A DNA stretch of 64,000 nucleotides from positions 29,995-93,994 of the forward strand of contig JABVXU010000206.1 of NCBI GenBank assembly GCA_013365365.1. The letters are read 5' to 3'. The notes under the pieces are model-generated. The model was given only the letters and a program-made list of their open reading frames with translations. It had not been told where the DNA came from and searched no databases. The first letter of the stretch is position 1. Each line of letters begins with the position of its first letter. This document shows, piece by piece, positions 1-14,400 of this stretch. The stretch is from Cruorifilaria tuberocauda. Lineage: Eukaryota; Nematoda; Chromadorea; Rhabditida; Onchocercidae. Both the position numbers and the translations under genes were made by a program.

Positions 1-3000
1 TGAATTTGTATGGATGAAATTGGCAAAGTTTCATGCTTCACTGACAAATGATGATGATTGCGTTTTCTTTCAAATCTTAAAAAGGAAAGAAAAATGGGAG
101 AAAAATTTTCAAGAACTTTGCTCATTCATTTTTTGGCTTTTATTTTTTAAGCCTGGAAATTTTCATTTTATTTTATCATATAATTTCTACGAATGAATAA
201 GCTATTCAAAGTTTAACATTAAAAATGTGAAGCGAATGAAAGTTACGAAAGTTCATGGATTATTAATAAATAAAATTCATGCAGAAACGATTGGCAATAA
301 ATGATATAAATGATAAATTATCATTTTGATATGTGCGATGAATTTCTTTTCCTTGAAAAAGTTTCGAAATTTCTTTGTTTTTGAAAAAAAAAAATTAACA
401 TTTTAAAAAGCCAGCATTGATTTTTCCTACGTTTTTATATAATAAGTTTCTTTATTTTAACACTTTTTTGAGATTTCAGAAAAAAAGTAAACCTTTTAAA
501 GCGCTGAAATTAAATTTCAAGTTTTTTTTCAAGTTGAAATCTTATTTTTGATATCCTCTTTTTCATCAATTTATACTTTTCTCAAGAAATATAAGCAAGA
601 GAAACTTTTTTAATTTCATTTAGAAAAATTTAAATCAATTTGTTTTTTTTCGTTATTTTTCATCCGTAACTGTTAATTTCATTGAGATTTTTTTTGCGCA
701 TACCTTTCTCCGCGTATCAAACAATACGTTCGCTCACGTCTCCAATAGACGTCACCGAAAATTTTTAAAAGCTTTCAGCGATTCATAGGTGAAAATAGTG
801 ATTTTGCGGAATAATTGAATTCCTGAGGAGGAAAAAGACACCCACTTGATGTAGATCAAAAATCATTGACTTATTTTCAGGCTTATTTTGCGGTATATGA
901 ATGAATTATTTACCTCAACTGAGTTATCAAACATTGGCTTTAAATTAATTTAATTGCATGCTGAATCATCTAATTACATTAATTAAGATGAAACAAGGAA
1001 AGTAAATGAATGATACAAACTTTTTTCTAATTGATATAATAATTAATTTAATTAATTAATAGCATAGTTTTTCCTTTTTTTTTTGATTCCAAAATTTCTA
1101 AAATTTCAAATATAAAATAGAAAAAACGAATAGCTAATTAACTAAAGATTACTATTTGCTGCTTTTCTTGAAAATTTTTCCTTTTCATTTGACATTTTAG
1201 TGATATGAGTAATGCTGACTGATATAATTTATGGATTTTCCTGACGTCATCTTGCAACTTCACAAAAAGTAACCATTCTTTTTTCAATTCCCAAAAGGTG
1301 AAAAAAGCAAAATAGAAATTATGAATGAATTATAATTCCTTATGTTTACTTCATGCAACTCTGTTCCATGTGATAATTTAATAATTTTAAGCAATAATTA
1401 AGCAAATCAATCTGTCTATTGAAGCTACTTGTGTTGAAATTGCATGTTTGCTTTTTTTACTCGCTTTTTTGATTTGTTTTTTTTTTCAGAAATTTTCATT
1501 CATTAATTATTCAAGCATTAAAAAGAGAGAATTTTTATATGAACGAGCATAATTAAATGTTTCGCAGTATTCATTAGCTATTTCAGTCATTTTAATATTT
1601 CATTTCATTTCATGAATAAATTATTTCATTCAGGACGAAAAAAAAATTACATATTTGCAAGATTTCCAACTGATCAATTTCATTCATTAATATTGAGCTA
1701 TCATTAAAAAATAATTCCTTTTTTTTTTATTTTGTTTCAATTTTTTTAAATATCCATTTTGAAAAGTTATTTACTTCATTTTCTCAATCATTCAAATACC
1801 TGTAAACTTGTAATTCCTGCACGCTTCGATTAATATTTCTAATTATATGTCTGAAAATTTCCGGTTCATCAATTTAATATTATTGAAATCAGATTTTCCA
1901 TTTTTTTTTCATTCAATTGTATTGCAAATTTTGAAAGTCCAAATTTTCCGTAATAAAATGTGAAAAAAAGTTCAGGAAAAAATGATCACTATTATTTCTT
2001 CTTTCCGTTTTTTTTTCATCCTCAACTTTTTCCTTGCCTCTCATTTGATGAAACAAATTACGTTCATCGATCTATTTCAGTTTTTTCTCTATCAAACGAA
2101 AAAAACCTAATCAAAATGTTTTCAGTATAAGTAATAAGCAGTAGCAAATACTTATATTACAGCTACTTCCTCATAATTAGAGACCTTTCTCTTTGTCAAA
2201 TTTTAATAGCATTTGTGCTAAAGTTTGCTTCATATCTCAGTTATTGGCTAGCATCAATTACTTATATTTATTTACTTATTCAATTAAATAGGTTAGTAAA
2301 GATTTCTTGTTGTCAAAAATATTTAAATGAGCCAAATTTCATACTACCGGCTGATTGACATAAGTTATTTATTTATCTGAACTGATAATCGCATATGTTT
2401 AGTTTGATGATTAAATATTATATGAAATTGATAATGCACCACTTAAATCATTTTTCAAATAAATAAATAAATGGAAATTTAGTCAGTGCACAAATTAGCT
2501 GTCACTGTTGAATTGTTAATGCAAATCAATTTCATCAATCATTCAATTCAGCTAATTCGAGAAATGCTTTCTCGTATCTCAGCTTTTTCTACCATTTGTT
2601 TCTTCAAGCTAGGCTAATGAGAAAAAAGGAAAACGAAAAGCCTTTAATAGATAAGAGGAAGGAGAATGAACAATGAGAAAAGCGATCTTTCAATTTTTAA
2701 TTTTCCGAAATTTAAATGAAAATGAAAATTGATTGAATTCTCAAATAAGAAATGTAAATATAGCTAATAGAGATTAATTTCATTTGAAAATTAATTAATT
2801 GCAAATTAAATGATTTGAAGTTAAATTCTGATATTTCGCTTATCTATTTGACTAATTTTCTTGTATAATTAGGCAATTTCCTTTTTTTTTATAATTTTAT
2901 TTATAGCGCTTCACTTAACAAGTTGAATTATTAGCATTTAAATTAAGCTTTAAAATAATTTTTAATCATCATCCAAATTAGCTGATTAATGAACGAATCA

Positions 3001-3722
3001 ATATTTCTTTCCTGGAATTTTCTGGAACAAAAAAGTGCATATTTCGTTAAAGCTTTTTATTTTCATTCAAAAATAGGTTTTTTTTTTTTTTTTACTTTTG
3101 TGATATAATGATAAATACTACTATCATTATAATGATTATCACTTAAATTAATGCTTTTTTCACGTGTGATTTCAGTGGAAGAATTTTGTGGAAATTTCAC
3201 TTTGAAATCAATCAAACTTATCAGTGCTTTTCTCTGTTTAAGTATCTTTTTGACAAAGCGTAATAAAAACAGAAGGAAAAAAATGATTTACAAGTTAAGA
3301 GCATAACTCTCAATTATCATTTCCTTGATATGATGATAAATAATAATAACAAAACCAATAACAATAACGACAGCAACAACAATAACAATAACAATAACAA
3401 TAACAGTAACAATAAGAGCAGGAATTTTTTAAAAAAAAAAGTAAGGAAATGATTAAAAAGTGATGGATAAAAACTGAAAACTCAATTTTCACTGATTATT
3501 CCTTGAGAATGTGATAAATTTCGCATTCCTTTATCTGTTAAATTTTTTTTTATTTGGAAAATTAAAAAAAATTCATTTACTTTTTTGCATTTACAAAAGC
3601 TAAGTTCAATTAATATGCTTAACAATTTCAATAATTTTTTTTTATTTTCTTCTCTTCGAAAATAAATGAAATGAAATTTAAAAAATTTTTAAATTTTAAA
3701 AATTCTGTTAGCAAAATTTCAG
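1..3722. other. AT-rich non-coding stretch (possible long intron of the downstream synaptotagmin-like gene)
   Basis: I see no convincing exon here. The sequence is AT-rich with many homopolymer runs. Because the first recognised exon of the downstream C2-domain gene (3723) starts directly at a TTTCAG acceptor without an ATG, this stretch is probably intronic or upstream sequence of that gene. The only structured element is the AAC/AAT repeat at about 3341-3415. Confidence 0.5.
3341..3415. repeat. AACAAT-type microsatellite
   Basis: An imperfect hexanucleotide repeat of AACAAT units, with AAT and AAC interruptions, runs through this stretch. The reverse strand gives a spurious Tyr/Cys-rich open frame. 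No coding value is inferred. Confidence 0.85.
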
Positions 3723-6700
3723 CTAACAAATAGCGATCTTGATGAACAAGGAACGCATGGAACCGATTCCTCGTTATATGAACATGGTGCTGGTACTTCT
3801 TCTGGTTCCGTATCGGATATCCCGAAGCGAGTAGCGGTAATAACCGGCGGTTCATGGCCCGAAAATGAGCCAAGGCCAACTGGTCTCGGCTTAATACATT
3901 GCTCATTGCAGCATTTCCCGATTCGGAAACGTCTTCGAGTTTCACTTCTAAAAGCAGATGGTTGGTAATTTGATAATTCATTGTGAATTTGAATTTGAAT
4001 TCTGTATTTTCTAATGTTTTTTTTAGGTTTATTTGTATTTCATCTAAAAGTAATTTTCTAGGCAAATTACCTTGGTCTTAAGTAAATCTTTTAAAATCGA
4101 ATCATTTAAATTGCCTAAATTAGGAATTAAGAAAGAAATCAGTTTTGCATCTCTTAGTATATTTCACAAATCGACAGGTAATTTAACACTTTTCAAATTT
4201 TCTTCAGTGATAGCTCAGACGGATGATCTCACCTTTAATTTAAGTTTCAACGAATTTGAATTTTATTATGCATGAACTAATTTTCCAGGAAAATATACTT
4301 TTTATTCTAAATGATTAAAACGATTACATTCACTTTTTTTGCTTATTACCGAATTTCACGTCATTCATTTTAACCTTAATGAATTCATTATTAGCTATTA
4401 AATGAATTTTATTTCCTGTTTAATCTTACAAAATTAAATATTGACAAATTATGGAAAAAAGTGTTGTTTGATTTTAAATCTCTTTCCAAGATTTTTGAAA
4501 TTAAATAAAATAGAATTTTTTAGATCGATTCTTCAAATTAATAGGCAAAATAATCATTTGTTGATAATTATTCAAATTTCAATTTATAAATTTATCATTT
4601 TATCAATTATTTAATTTTTTGCTATTCGAATAGTGGGCAGATAATGAATTCAAAAGCTTAATATTTTATTTCCATTCGGATTATTAAGTTCTCTCAAAAG
4701 TGAATGATCTATTCTTATTTAGATCATTTCACTTTCGTTGAAATCTTTCCGTGTGCTTTCGAAAAGATTCAGACTTTCCGGAAGATTAATAGGGGTATTT
4801 GATGCCAGAATTAAAACAAACATGAGCAGTAAATTAGCATAGATTGAATTTGTAATTAAGCTTAGGAATGATTTCGACAATATTTGTTTTTCACTAAAAG
4901 AATTATTCTATTTCAATGTCATATTCATATTTAATTAAATTTTCTTCAAAAAAAATTTATTTGAATTATTTGTTAGGAGCAAAAAAGAAATTGATTGAAC
5001 ATTAAATTATAAAATATCATAAATTTTAAAATAATTTTAATTCCTTTCGTTCGTTTCCTCAATTACCTGAAAATTAAAAAAGCGGGTAATAAAAGAAAAT
5101 ATTGCAAAGTGAGGAAAAAGATTTTAAGAAAAGGTGAAAGGTGAAAAAAAGTATATTTAAAAATTTTTTGTAATTTCTAAAAGCCTAGCAATGGAAATAA
5201 TCAAAAAGGAAAAAATGAAACGCGATATTTCCAAATACCAATTGAAGCCGAAAAGTATGATATCATTTAATTCTATGAGTTTATTTTTAAATTAATCAAT
5301 TTAACTCTTGGCATTGATATTTTTAAATCAGATTATCAATTTCATCAGGATTAGAATAAATAAAATCCAAACTTTATTCTTTTCTTTCAGCAGCAAACAT
5401 ATGCATGCGAAGAAGATAAAGAATTTGCTAATTAATTAAAATTGCTTGTAAAACTCTCCACGTAGAAACACGTAGAAAATTGCTGCAATTATTTCAATTG
5501 CTCATGAAACGAATCGTTATAGCATTTGTTAAAATCAAACATTCAAATGGAGTGAAGGGAAATTTATGCTTTGAAAAGCATTAAATAAAATTTTTGAAAT
5601 GGAAAATAAAATTTAGCATTTTGTTATTTTTCAAATTTATGAAATTTTTTGAGAAAAATTAATGGAATAAACTGAATATAGCAAATATTTGCATAATTTT
5701 TTCTTTCATTTTTCCTGCTTGCTTAAAAATCAAAGTTCTTAAAGGAATGAATCAAAGTTCTTAAAGAAATTCAGATTTCCGAATTTAACTTTTATTATTT
5801 AATTTCTTTTTTCCTTTTAACTTCCCTTGAGATTAGTGATTAAATTTTAATGATTCAAATTAATTTTCTTTTTTTTTTGACTCAAACGATCACATTATGC
5901 AAAGTTCAACTTCAATAAACGAAATGAAATACTTCAATTTATATATATTTGTATGCATCATGAAGGATCATGATATAAGTTGAATAATTGAAATTGTAAA
6001 AAAGTGCAAAATATGACAGCATAAAATGTCGAAATTAAAATTTCTTCTACATAATTTGTTAATTTTTTCATTTCAAATAGATTTTCATTCAAATTTAAAA
6101 TAACTAATTTGATAAAAGAAAAAATAAGTTACTTGTTAGAGGGCAAGAGAATTTCAGTTTGAAAATTTAAAGATTATAAGTTCCATCATATTTGATAACT
6201 TGAACTTGCGCTACTCAAATTGCTCTTCAAATGTCAAGCATAATTGATTTCACATATTATATATATGTATCAAAATAATATTTTAGGATTGGCAGGTAAG
6301 TTAAAGCCTGAATTAGAGATTCATGCGTTTTGCAAAGTATCATTAATACCAGGTGGAAAGCCGCAGAGTTCGGTTGTAAAACGTGGACGTGATGTTGCAT
6401 TTAATCAGGTTAGATCATTATTTAATAGTAATGATAATACGGATAACGATAAAATATCAATTTTGATGATGATTCAAATTTAACAAAATAACAAAATATT
6501 TTTCAAAGGAACTCATTCAGTAAGTAACTAAGTAAATAGATAGCATGCTAATAATTAAAATTTTTGAAAGTTTTTATTGTTATTGCTATAATTATTTTCC
6601 TATAATCAAGAAAATAAAAGACAAATTTCAAAAAAAAAAAAATTTTTTTAGCAAATAAATTATTTTCTTACTAATTTATGCAATGAAAAAATGAATTCTT

Positions 6701-9700
6701 TTTATAAAATCACAATTATTAACGTGACAAATCATTCTACTTCCTATAATATATATAATAAATAACTTTACTCTCTGTGCTAACTTTAAAAGCAAGCATA
6801 GAAATTTATTTTTACTCTAGCTTTTTCCCTGAACTTTGTAGAAATGAAATAAATCAAATTTTGTTGGAGTAAGATTGAATTTTAATCAGAGAGCAGCGCA
6901 ATATAATATTCTTTTTGGAAAATCTAATTACAAAAATTTGAAGTTATAGAAAAACAGGTTTCTGTTCCAATTGATTTTAGAGTACTTATCAGTGAAACAA
7001 TGATTAATAAATAAACAGATTAAAGCAAAATGCACGATTATTTCTTTTTTTTGTTCAGTTTTTTAGAATTCTAGAAAATGCTTCTTTTGGATTAGTGTTA
7101 AAGAATAGCAATATTGATTTTTTCCCATAACAAATATATTATAAAAGCCGACATATTCTACCGGAATTTTAGAACAGCTTACAATATATTGTTGAAATTT
7201 AAGGAATTTTTTTTCGACAATGTGCTGGTGGAGGATTTGAGTGAAAAGTGCTTGGCGATAACAGCTTATCATCAATCACCGCAAAAACTTCAAAAAGATG
7301 TTATCATCGGCGATTTATATGTATCATTGAAGAATTTAAGCGAATTACGATCTAAAAAAGAATTAAGAATTATTGAAGAATTAAAATATCACGTCAGTTC
7401 AAAGGTTAATTATTATATAATTTTTCAATTCTCACTTTTATAATCACTTTCTTCTCCTACAAATACTAATTGATTTCTTTGAGCAATTCTCATTTTTAAT
7501 TCATTCATTTCTTAACAAATAATGAAATATGGCAATATTGATTGATTTTTTTCTTAAATAAGAATGATAAATTACAACATGTGTATTTTTACAGTCCTGT
7601 ATTAAGTTTTAACAAAATTGCAAAATTTTTTTTCTTTTTTTTAGAACGGAAAAGAGAAATGCACTTAATTATCTCTCACACATTCAGAAAAAAGAATTGT
7701 TAATTTTTTTAAAAACTTAGTAGTAAAAAAGAAGCAGGGAAAAGGATGAATGAGCTCAGAGAGAAAAAAATAATTTTTGAATGAAATCTAAGAAAAAAGA
7801 AAGAGATTTTAGTTTTAATAACATAAGGAGTTTAATTTTATTTTTTTTACTGTTTTCTTTGATATTTTAATTTATTTATTTGCGGCCATATAAATGAAAA
7901 TTTCATTTAAGCTAAAACATTTTAACCTAAATTAGCTTTTTTCTCCTTTCAAGTTTGAAGCTGAAGAATGCTATATGATTGGTGGAAAGTCGGATTATTT
8001 TTCAACCTCCTTTTCTTCATTTTTTTCATTTCTACTCTCCAACAGCAAATGAGTTTTGTTTAGTCTTTGGAAAAATTAAACAGAAATAACAGATTTAAGA
8101 ATTGCAGCAACGCAGACGAAAACAGATCTTGATTGAAAACTTTTTGCAATGAAAAGTAGGAGAAGAAAAGTTTTACTTTACAAAATCAAAAATTTAAATT
8201 CTAAAGCAAATAAATATTTGAGCAAAAATATTTATTATCTTAAAAGTATTACTAATAAATTTTGGTAATTTTCATAAATAATTCAATTAAGCAATGGAAA
8301 AGTGAAAATAAAATGTTCCATTTCAATTTATTCCAAATATAGCTATCAAAAAGTTAAATATAGCTTAAATTAAACTTAAGATGGAGCATATTTTACTTTC
8401 AAGAAAATAATATTCTAAAAATAAATGGATTGATTAATTTGCTCGATCGAATGAAATTTACATTTTTCGTTAAACAATTTTTTAGCAGTAAAATTATAAA
8501 TTATCGTGAAATTTGATCAAACTCATATAATATGAATAATAAAAAAAAATTTTTTTCCTAAAACGAAAGATCAAAAATTGAATTAAAAGTTTGATGCGTT
8601 TCACACTATGAATAAAATCTTTTTTCTCACTATTTTCACTTTCATTTTCCGAAATTGTGAAGAATTACTAAAATTTGTTTAAATTTCGAAATTTTAAAAT
8701 TTTAGAAATATTTCCAATTTTTTTTATTGCAAATATTATATTTTTCTTCTTCTTCTTCATTTTGAAAGTTTTTGCACTGAAAATTAGCGTATAAAAGTTG
8801 AGGTTATCATTTAATATGCAAATTTTTATAAGTATTACTTATTATTGAAAACCTTTTTGTTATTTATTTCACAAATAAAAGAACAACCAAATTACATTTG
8901 AATAGCTATTAAGCAAAACTGAATTAATGATAAGTTCATTTTCTTAAAAAATTTCAATTTCAGTGCAAACCTTTTTTCATTATTATATTAATTCTTTGAT
9001 TGCAAATATTACATTTTCTTTTTTCAACTTTTATTTACAAATTTTTGGTGTTTCGTTTTTTGAATCGGTAATTTTCGCACTTCAAAAACTTCCTTCATCT
9101 CTTTCAAAATTACATTTTTGGGATAAAAAAAATTGTGATTTGAAGAGGATGGAAAAGAGAGGAAGTGATAAGAGTTAGTAAGTGGTTTTCATGAAAAATC
9201 GAGAAGTACTTCATAATCTATTTTAATAACCCGGAAAACGGGAATGAGATGAAGAGAGGGGATAAGAGAGAAATGGAACTGAAAAAACTTCCGGTATGTT
9301 ATTGGAGAATTTATCAGTTGAAATCGTACACACAAATTGCAGTCATGCATCATTCAATCAAAGAAGCTTCAACAAATGCAAATAAAAGGCTTTATTAGAA
9401 TGTTAAAAGCATTTATTCAGTACTTTTCTAAAACAATGAATATTTGAAATTTCAAAATATTTTTTTTAGGCTAACAAATCGATTGGTAATTCTTTTTTTT
9501 TCAGTAGTTTACATTTTCATGCATATGATAAGAATTTAAACTTTGTAAATCGTAAAGCTGAATTCGACCTCGCTACATTCCCCGATGATTGTTCCCCGCG
9601 GTTTTCTTACACCGGAAGATTTCCACATAAAAAGCGGAAAATCATCATGCGTTACATTTGGCAGGTTTACAGCAAAATAACGATTATAAATTTTATTATC

Positions 9701-11476
9701 ATAAACATATCATAATATTATTATCGCAAATAATTCTCATAATCATAAACAATTAAATGTTTGTTACAGCGAAAAAAATCAATATAGCTATATTTTATTA
9801 CTATTTAATTGAAGTAATAAAGAAAGATAATGATAAAGAGATCTAACAAAAACCATTTGATTGTATTTGTTAACAAAATTAACAATGATTGAAATTTAAA
9901 TTAAATTAACAAAGAAATTTGCGTGTAAATGAGTGATAGCTAATGTTTTATAACTGTTTTTTTTACTAATTAAGAAAGTTTCGAAATTTTTTTAAAACTG
10001 AAATATATCGTTGTATTTTTAGAAATTAGGAAAATTATATATTACGTCATGCGTGGAAAAAAAAGAAAACCGTTTGACGATAAATATCATCAAAGCGGAG
10101 GATTTACCGAAAGGTGGCATAACCGGACCACCAGGCAAGTAGTAATTTAAAAATTTTTTAAATGGCCTATTTTATGCTCTTATTTTAAAATAGTATAATT
10201 TCATATATTATTCAAATTGAATTATGTTTTTTAAGCTCAAATGATAAACAGAAAATATTTATGCTTCTTTAATTCTTCAAAATAAATTGAAACTTTATTC
10301 TAAACAGTGCCTTCATAATAAATTTATCACGGCATACTACTGATTACTTACCTTTTTTATTCCAATTAACTTAATAAAATGATATAGGAAAGTAATGATT
10401 TATAGTAAAAACTGTTTACTCCGAAAATAAAATGGAAATTACCTTTGTTTACTGAAAAAATATTAATTAGAAAAGCTCAAATAGAATTTAGTTTAACGTT
10501 GAATTGAAATTTTTAATTGAAATTTATCGGTATTGATAAAAATTTAATTTAATTAATATTTTATATTTTATAGATAAATAGTATAGCGAAATGGTAACAA
10601 TTTTAATTTCTCAGTTATAATTAGATATCAATTTTTGAAAAATTCAAATTTAAATTATTTACTTAGATGTATGTGTTCGAGTACGTTTGACGCAAGGTAA
10701 CGTGACACAAACAAAACAAAGTCGAGTAATCAAAGGCGCGTGTAATGCAACATATAAAGAAGCAATAATGTTTTTGGCGAAAACGAGAGCAATAGATCTC
10801 GAGAATGCGAGTATCACTATATCTGTTCATGATTTACAAAGGTATAGATTTTACGTGAAATTGCGTGGGATAGCGTGACGTCAATAACATTTATATCTGT
10901 TCCTCATTTTCTTGCACGCACAAATGGCCGATTGGTTTTTATTCGTCCTAAAGCATAAAAGAATTATAAAATTGCCTAGTTAAAAAAACAAAATTATTTT
11001 TTAGCCTAAAATTTTTCACTTTTTAAAACTTTATTTTTAAAAAAAATTACTTTTCATTTCTATTTTCTTTGTTTTCCTATTAGTTATAATTTATTTCACG
11101 TTTTAGCATGTCACGCTCATTACAAAGCGTAAATCAAGTGTTGCAATCAATTATGCAAAATATTTTAAAGTTAACACAATTACTTCCGCTTTCTAATTTC
11201 TTATACTATTATAAAACTTCATTTCTTATTTCATCTAATTAAACAATCACTTGTTCATCTAATGAATTTAAACTTGATTGTTTCAGAACAACTACTGGTG
11301 ATGATTTAATTGGTTCGGTGTATCTCGGTAAATCAGCAGTTGATAAATCAGAACATGATCAATGGAAGAATACAATCGAACATATTGGAAAAGAATTTAA
11401 AGGTGTTCACCATCTGAAAGCACGTGTAGAAGCGCCAAACGTTCACGTAACCGAGGCGACGTCTGATTCTGAATAA
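3723..11476 (+). CDS. Synaptotagmin-like tandem C2-domain protein (5' end missing)
   Basis: Seven exons are supported: 3723-3960, 6287-6408, 7204-7404, about 9505-9664, 10023-10134, 10667-10841 and 11287-11476 (stop TAA). They encode about 398 residues. C2A spans exons 1-3 (from GLGLIHCSLQHF to VIIGDLYVSLKNL) and C2B spans exons 5-7 (GKLYITSC, NRLTINIIKAEDLP, DDLIGSVYLG). The C-terminal QWKNTIEHIG resembles the end of synaptotagmin C2B. Known synaptotagmins bind Ca2+ through five Asp per C2. Here C2A has lost nearly all (HAFCKV replaces DPYVKV) and C2B keeps only some, so this is probably a Ca2+-independent member (12-17 type; inference). Phases agree except between exons 3 and 4, where exon 3 ends in phase 0 but the 9505 exon needs two incoming bases. 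A small exon is therefore missing, possibly near 7954-7985. No ATG or transmembrane exon is seen, so the gene starts upstream. Confidence 0.8.
10135..10140 (+). other. Non-canonical GC splice donor (GCAAGT)
   Basis: The C2B exon ending at 10134 reads CCACCAG followed by GCAAGT. Joining it to the exon at 10667 after TTAG restores the frame (G|AT = Asp, then VCVRVRL), exactly where C2B strands are expected. No GT donor nearby gives that join. GC-AG introns are a known minority class in nematodes. Confidence 0.75.
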
Positions 11477-11477
11477 A
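11472..11477 (+). terminator. AATAAA poly(A) signal overlapping the stop codon
   Basis: The C2 gene ends GAA TAA A, so the canonical AATAAA hexamer covers the last sense codon and the stop. If used, it leaves a 3' UTR of only some 10-25 bases. Confidence 0.5.
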
Positions 11478-14400
11478 ACGTTGTGTATTTTTATTTCAAA
11501 TGCTTTTCACTCTGATTCTTTTGTTTTTAGCTTTCTCAAAATGTAATATTTCATTTACCTTAAAATTCAAAAAGTATCATTCGAAATTTTATAATTATTC
11601 AATTGTAATTAATTGTTAACAAAATTTGTCTTATCAAAATTCAACTTAATGGAAATTTCGAAGAATAATTCGTCTACTATACATTTCTGCTAATGCAATT
11701 GCATTATTGAAAGATGATCAAGCATCCAAGTTCATTATCATTTTGGCAACAAAACCTGAAATATCGCATATTATTGCAGCTGACACAATTTTATGTATTT
11801 CATTAATAATCATACAGTTCTGAGGTCAAATCGTCAATAGCATGAAATTTTTTTTTGAAAAACTGTAAAAATTTAAATCAATCATTCCATCTTGTAAAGC
11901 TGATTTCAATATTTTATTAGTTAAATATAATTCTTTTTTTTTTTCAACTTTATTTACTCTTCGCTTTTTTATTAGATCTTGATTTACTTTGCAAACATAT
12001 CTTAGGTTTGTATACATATTGTAGTCTGAATTTCATATTTCATACAAATTTCTCTTTGCTATCAGAATCAAATCATATCAGAAATCAAAGTTCAATCATT
12101 CCATTTTTGGAATTATAAAAATTTTTAGATTGGAAAATTTAACCAAAATCATCTCAACATGAAAAATAATCATTTCTGCCCAAATCCGACGATTAAATTT
12201 TTGTAAGCAATTATTCGCTCAATTCCGGTTACCGGAAACCGGAAAGATATAATGAGCAATTAATGGAGTGAAAACTTTTATTTCACCTCGCAATAGCTAT
12301 TACTGATAACATTTATTGATCACATACATTCATCAGGAATATTTTTAATAAATTTCGTTAATCTCAAATTTAAAATTAAATAATTTTATAAAGTATATTG
12401 TTTTATTTCATATTTAATTTAAAGCTATTACTTTTATTCATTTTTTTAAAGGTATAATTTGTGCCTTTAATTTGAAAATAATTCATTTGCATTCATTTCT
12501 AATAACTGTTAAGTATTAGCATAATTTCCTTTCTTGAAAGCTAAATTTCCATTTTTTGCTTTAATTCATTTTACTTATCTTTCTTTCTTATGCTAAGTTT
12601 ATTTTTATCCATCGAATTTAATAAATATTTATTGATATTTTTTCCGATAATATAATTTATACAAATCAAAATGTTTGTAAATACGCATTCGCGTGAGTTC
12701 ACGCCAAAATACAATATACACACTTTAAGCGTAATTCACGTGAGTTCATGTTAAAATATTATGCATACTCTGGTACAACTTGATAAAAATCTAGAATCAA
12801 AAATTAAAATTTTTTATTTACAGGACGTTTAATTTGCGTGAATATAAAATCGTGAATAAATCGTAATCCTATTGCTCTTAGATATTTCTTCAATACCGGC
12901 CAAACGTAAAATGACATTGCACTTCGACATAATACTTTTTAACTTTAATTTTTCATTTCTATCTATGAGAAAATGACGATTATATTAAATAATTCAAGGT
13001 AATATCGATCTACTAACCATCTATTTTTTTACTCACATAAAATTTGATTTAATAACTTTTTCCCTCCATATAAATTCTGTCGTAATATCAATGTAAATCA
13101 ATTAAAATATTTTTAGCTTCCATAACTTCAACTTAAAAGTTATTACTTTGTAAAGTAATAGGAAATTTTTGATAAATATTTCACACAACGGTATATTGCA
13201 TTTCTCCGAAAATTCCGCTAAATTTCATTTTGCGTGGAAAATTTTTTTCATGAATAATCAATTTATACACTTTACGGATTTTTAAAATATTTAGAAAAAA
13301 TTCACATTTCCTTTTTTTTCCTTCCGTACTTTATTTATTAACATGCTTCAGTAGAAGATTAGTATGAATACGAGAAATGCGCAATTAATCAAAGAAAATA
13401 AAATATGCAGATATTTTTTGAATGACGTAAATAACGTGTAATATTAGCATCAAAAAGTTTATCAGTGATTAAAATCAAACCGAAAATTGTTCACATTATA
13501 CTAAAGAAATATAAAAATAGTTCTAATGATAGCATTCCAAAATAAGCGCAATTGATTTGAAGAAAAAGGAGGAAAATTTTATAAATTTAAATTCAGTTAA
13601 AAATTATCATTGCTTATATCTGAACTTGACAGTACATCAGTTGGATAGAAAGTAAGAAGTGGAGTAGGTGTCATGATATTTTAACAAATTTAAACGATTA
13701 AATTTTATGATTTTTGCTGATTGAAGCAAAAATTAATTAAGCACAATAAATCATAGCATGCGAAATTGACGTCTGTTTACCATAAGTAAACTAGCAATCA
13801 ATGCATGGTTAAACTTTAATACTAATTAATAATCAAATCGAATTATTCAAGGAGCGATATGTTCCAGCTTAAACACTTGATAAAGCATAATCAAGCATTT
13901 ATCAGAAACATTCTCTGTAAATCAAAGCAGAAAGCAAAGAAATTAAATAATTGAAAATTCTGAGATTTACATATTTTCTTGTTTACTAGACTGATAATTA
14001 TTTACTTTACTTACCTGAGAGCAAATTAAAAAGAAAAAGAAATGAAGCATGATATGTTGGTAAATCAGAAAGCAATAAAATTATTTTTTTTAATGCGATA
14101 ACTTTTAATGGAAAATTTGTTTCTTTTTTTCTCTAATTATCATTCTATTTCATTTAGCAATTTTTTTTCTTTTCTTCGAAAATCAAATTTTAATTCTGAC
14201 AAATTCGTAAATTTATTGTTATAATTAATTATCTATAAATTACCTATCTTATTATAATGATAATTAATTATTATATGATCAGAAGCACACATACATATAC
14301 TCTTGAGAAGATGATTGATTTGAAAAGAAACTTGAAAGTAATGGTAACTAGCACCTATAAGGTTAGTGGTAAAAGGTTGTAAGTTGTTTAATCGATGAAG

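Noticed and set aside
3310..3492. Minus-strand frame rich in Tyr and Cys
   Set aside because: It is the reverse translation of the AACAAT microsatellite and shows no family signal.
3628..4065. 145-codon minus-strand frame
   Set aside because: It is antisense to the first C2 exon (3723-3960) and has no domain; the plus-strand frame is the coding one.
8963..9178. Candidate linker exon for the C2 gene
   Set aside because: An acceptor is present, but phase 0 gives a stop and the peptide is a Phe-rich product of T-rich sequence.
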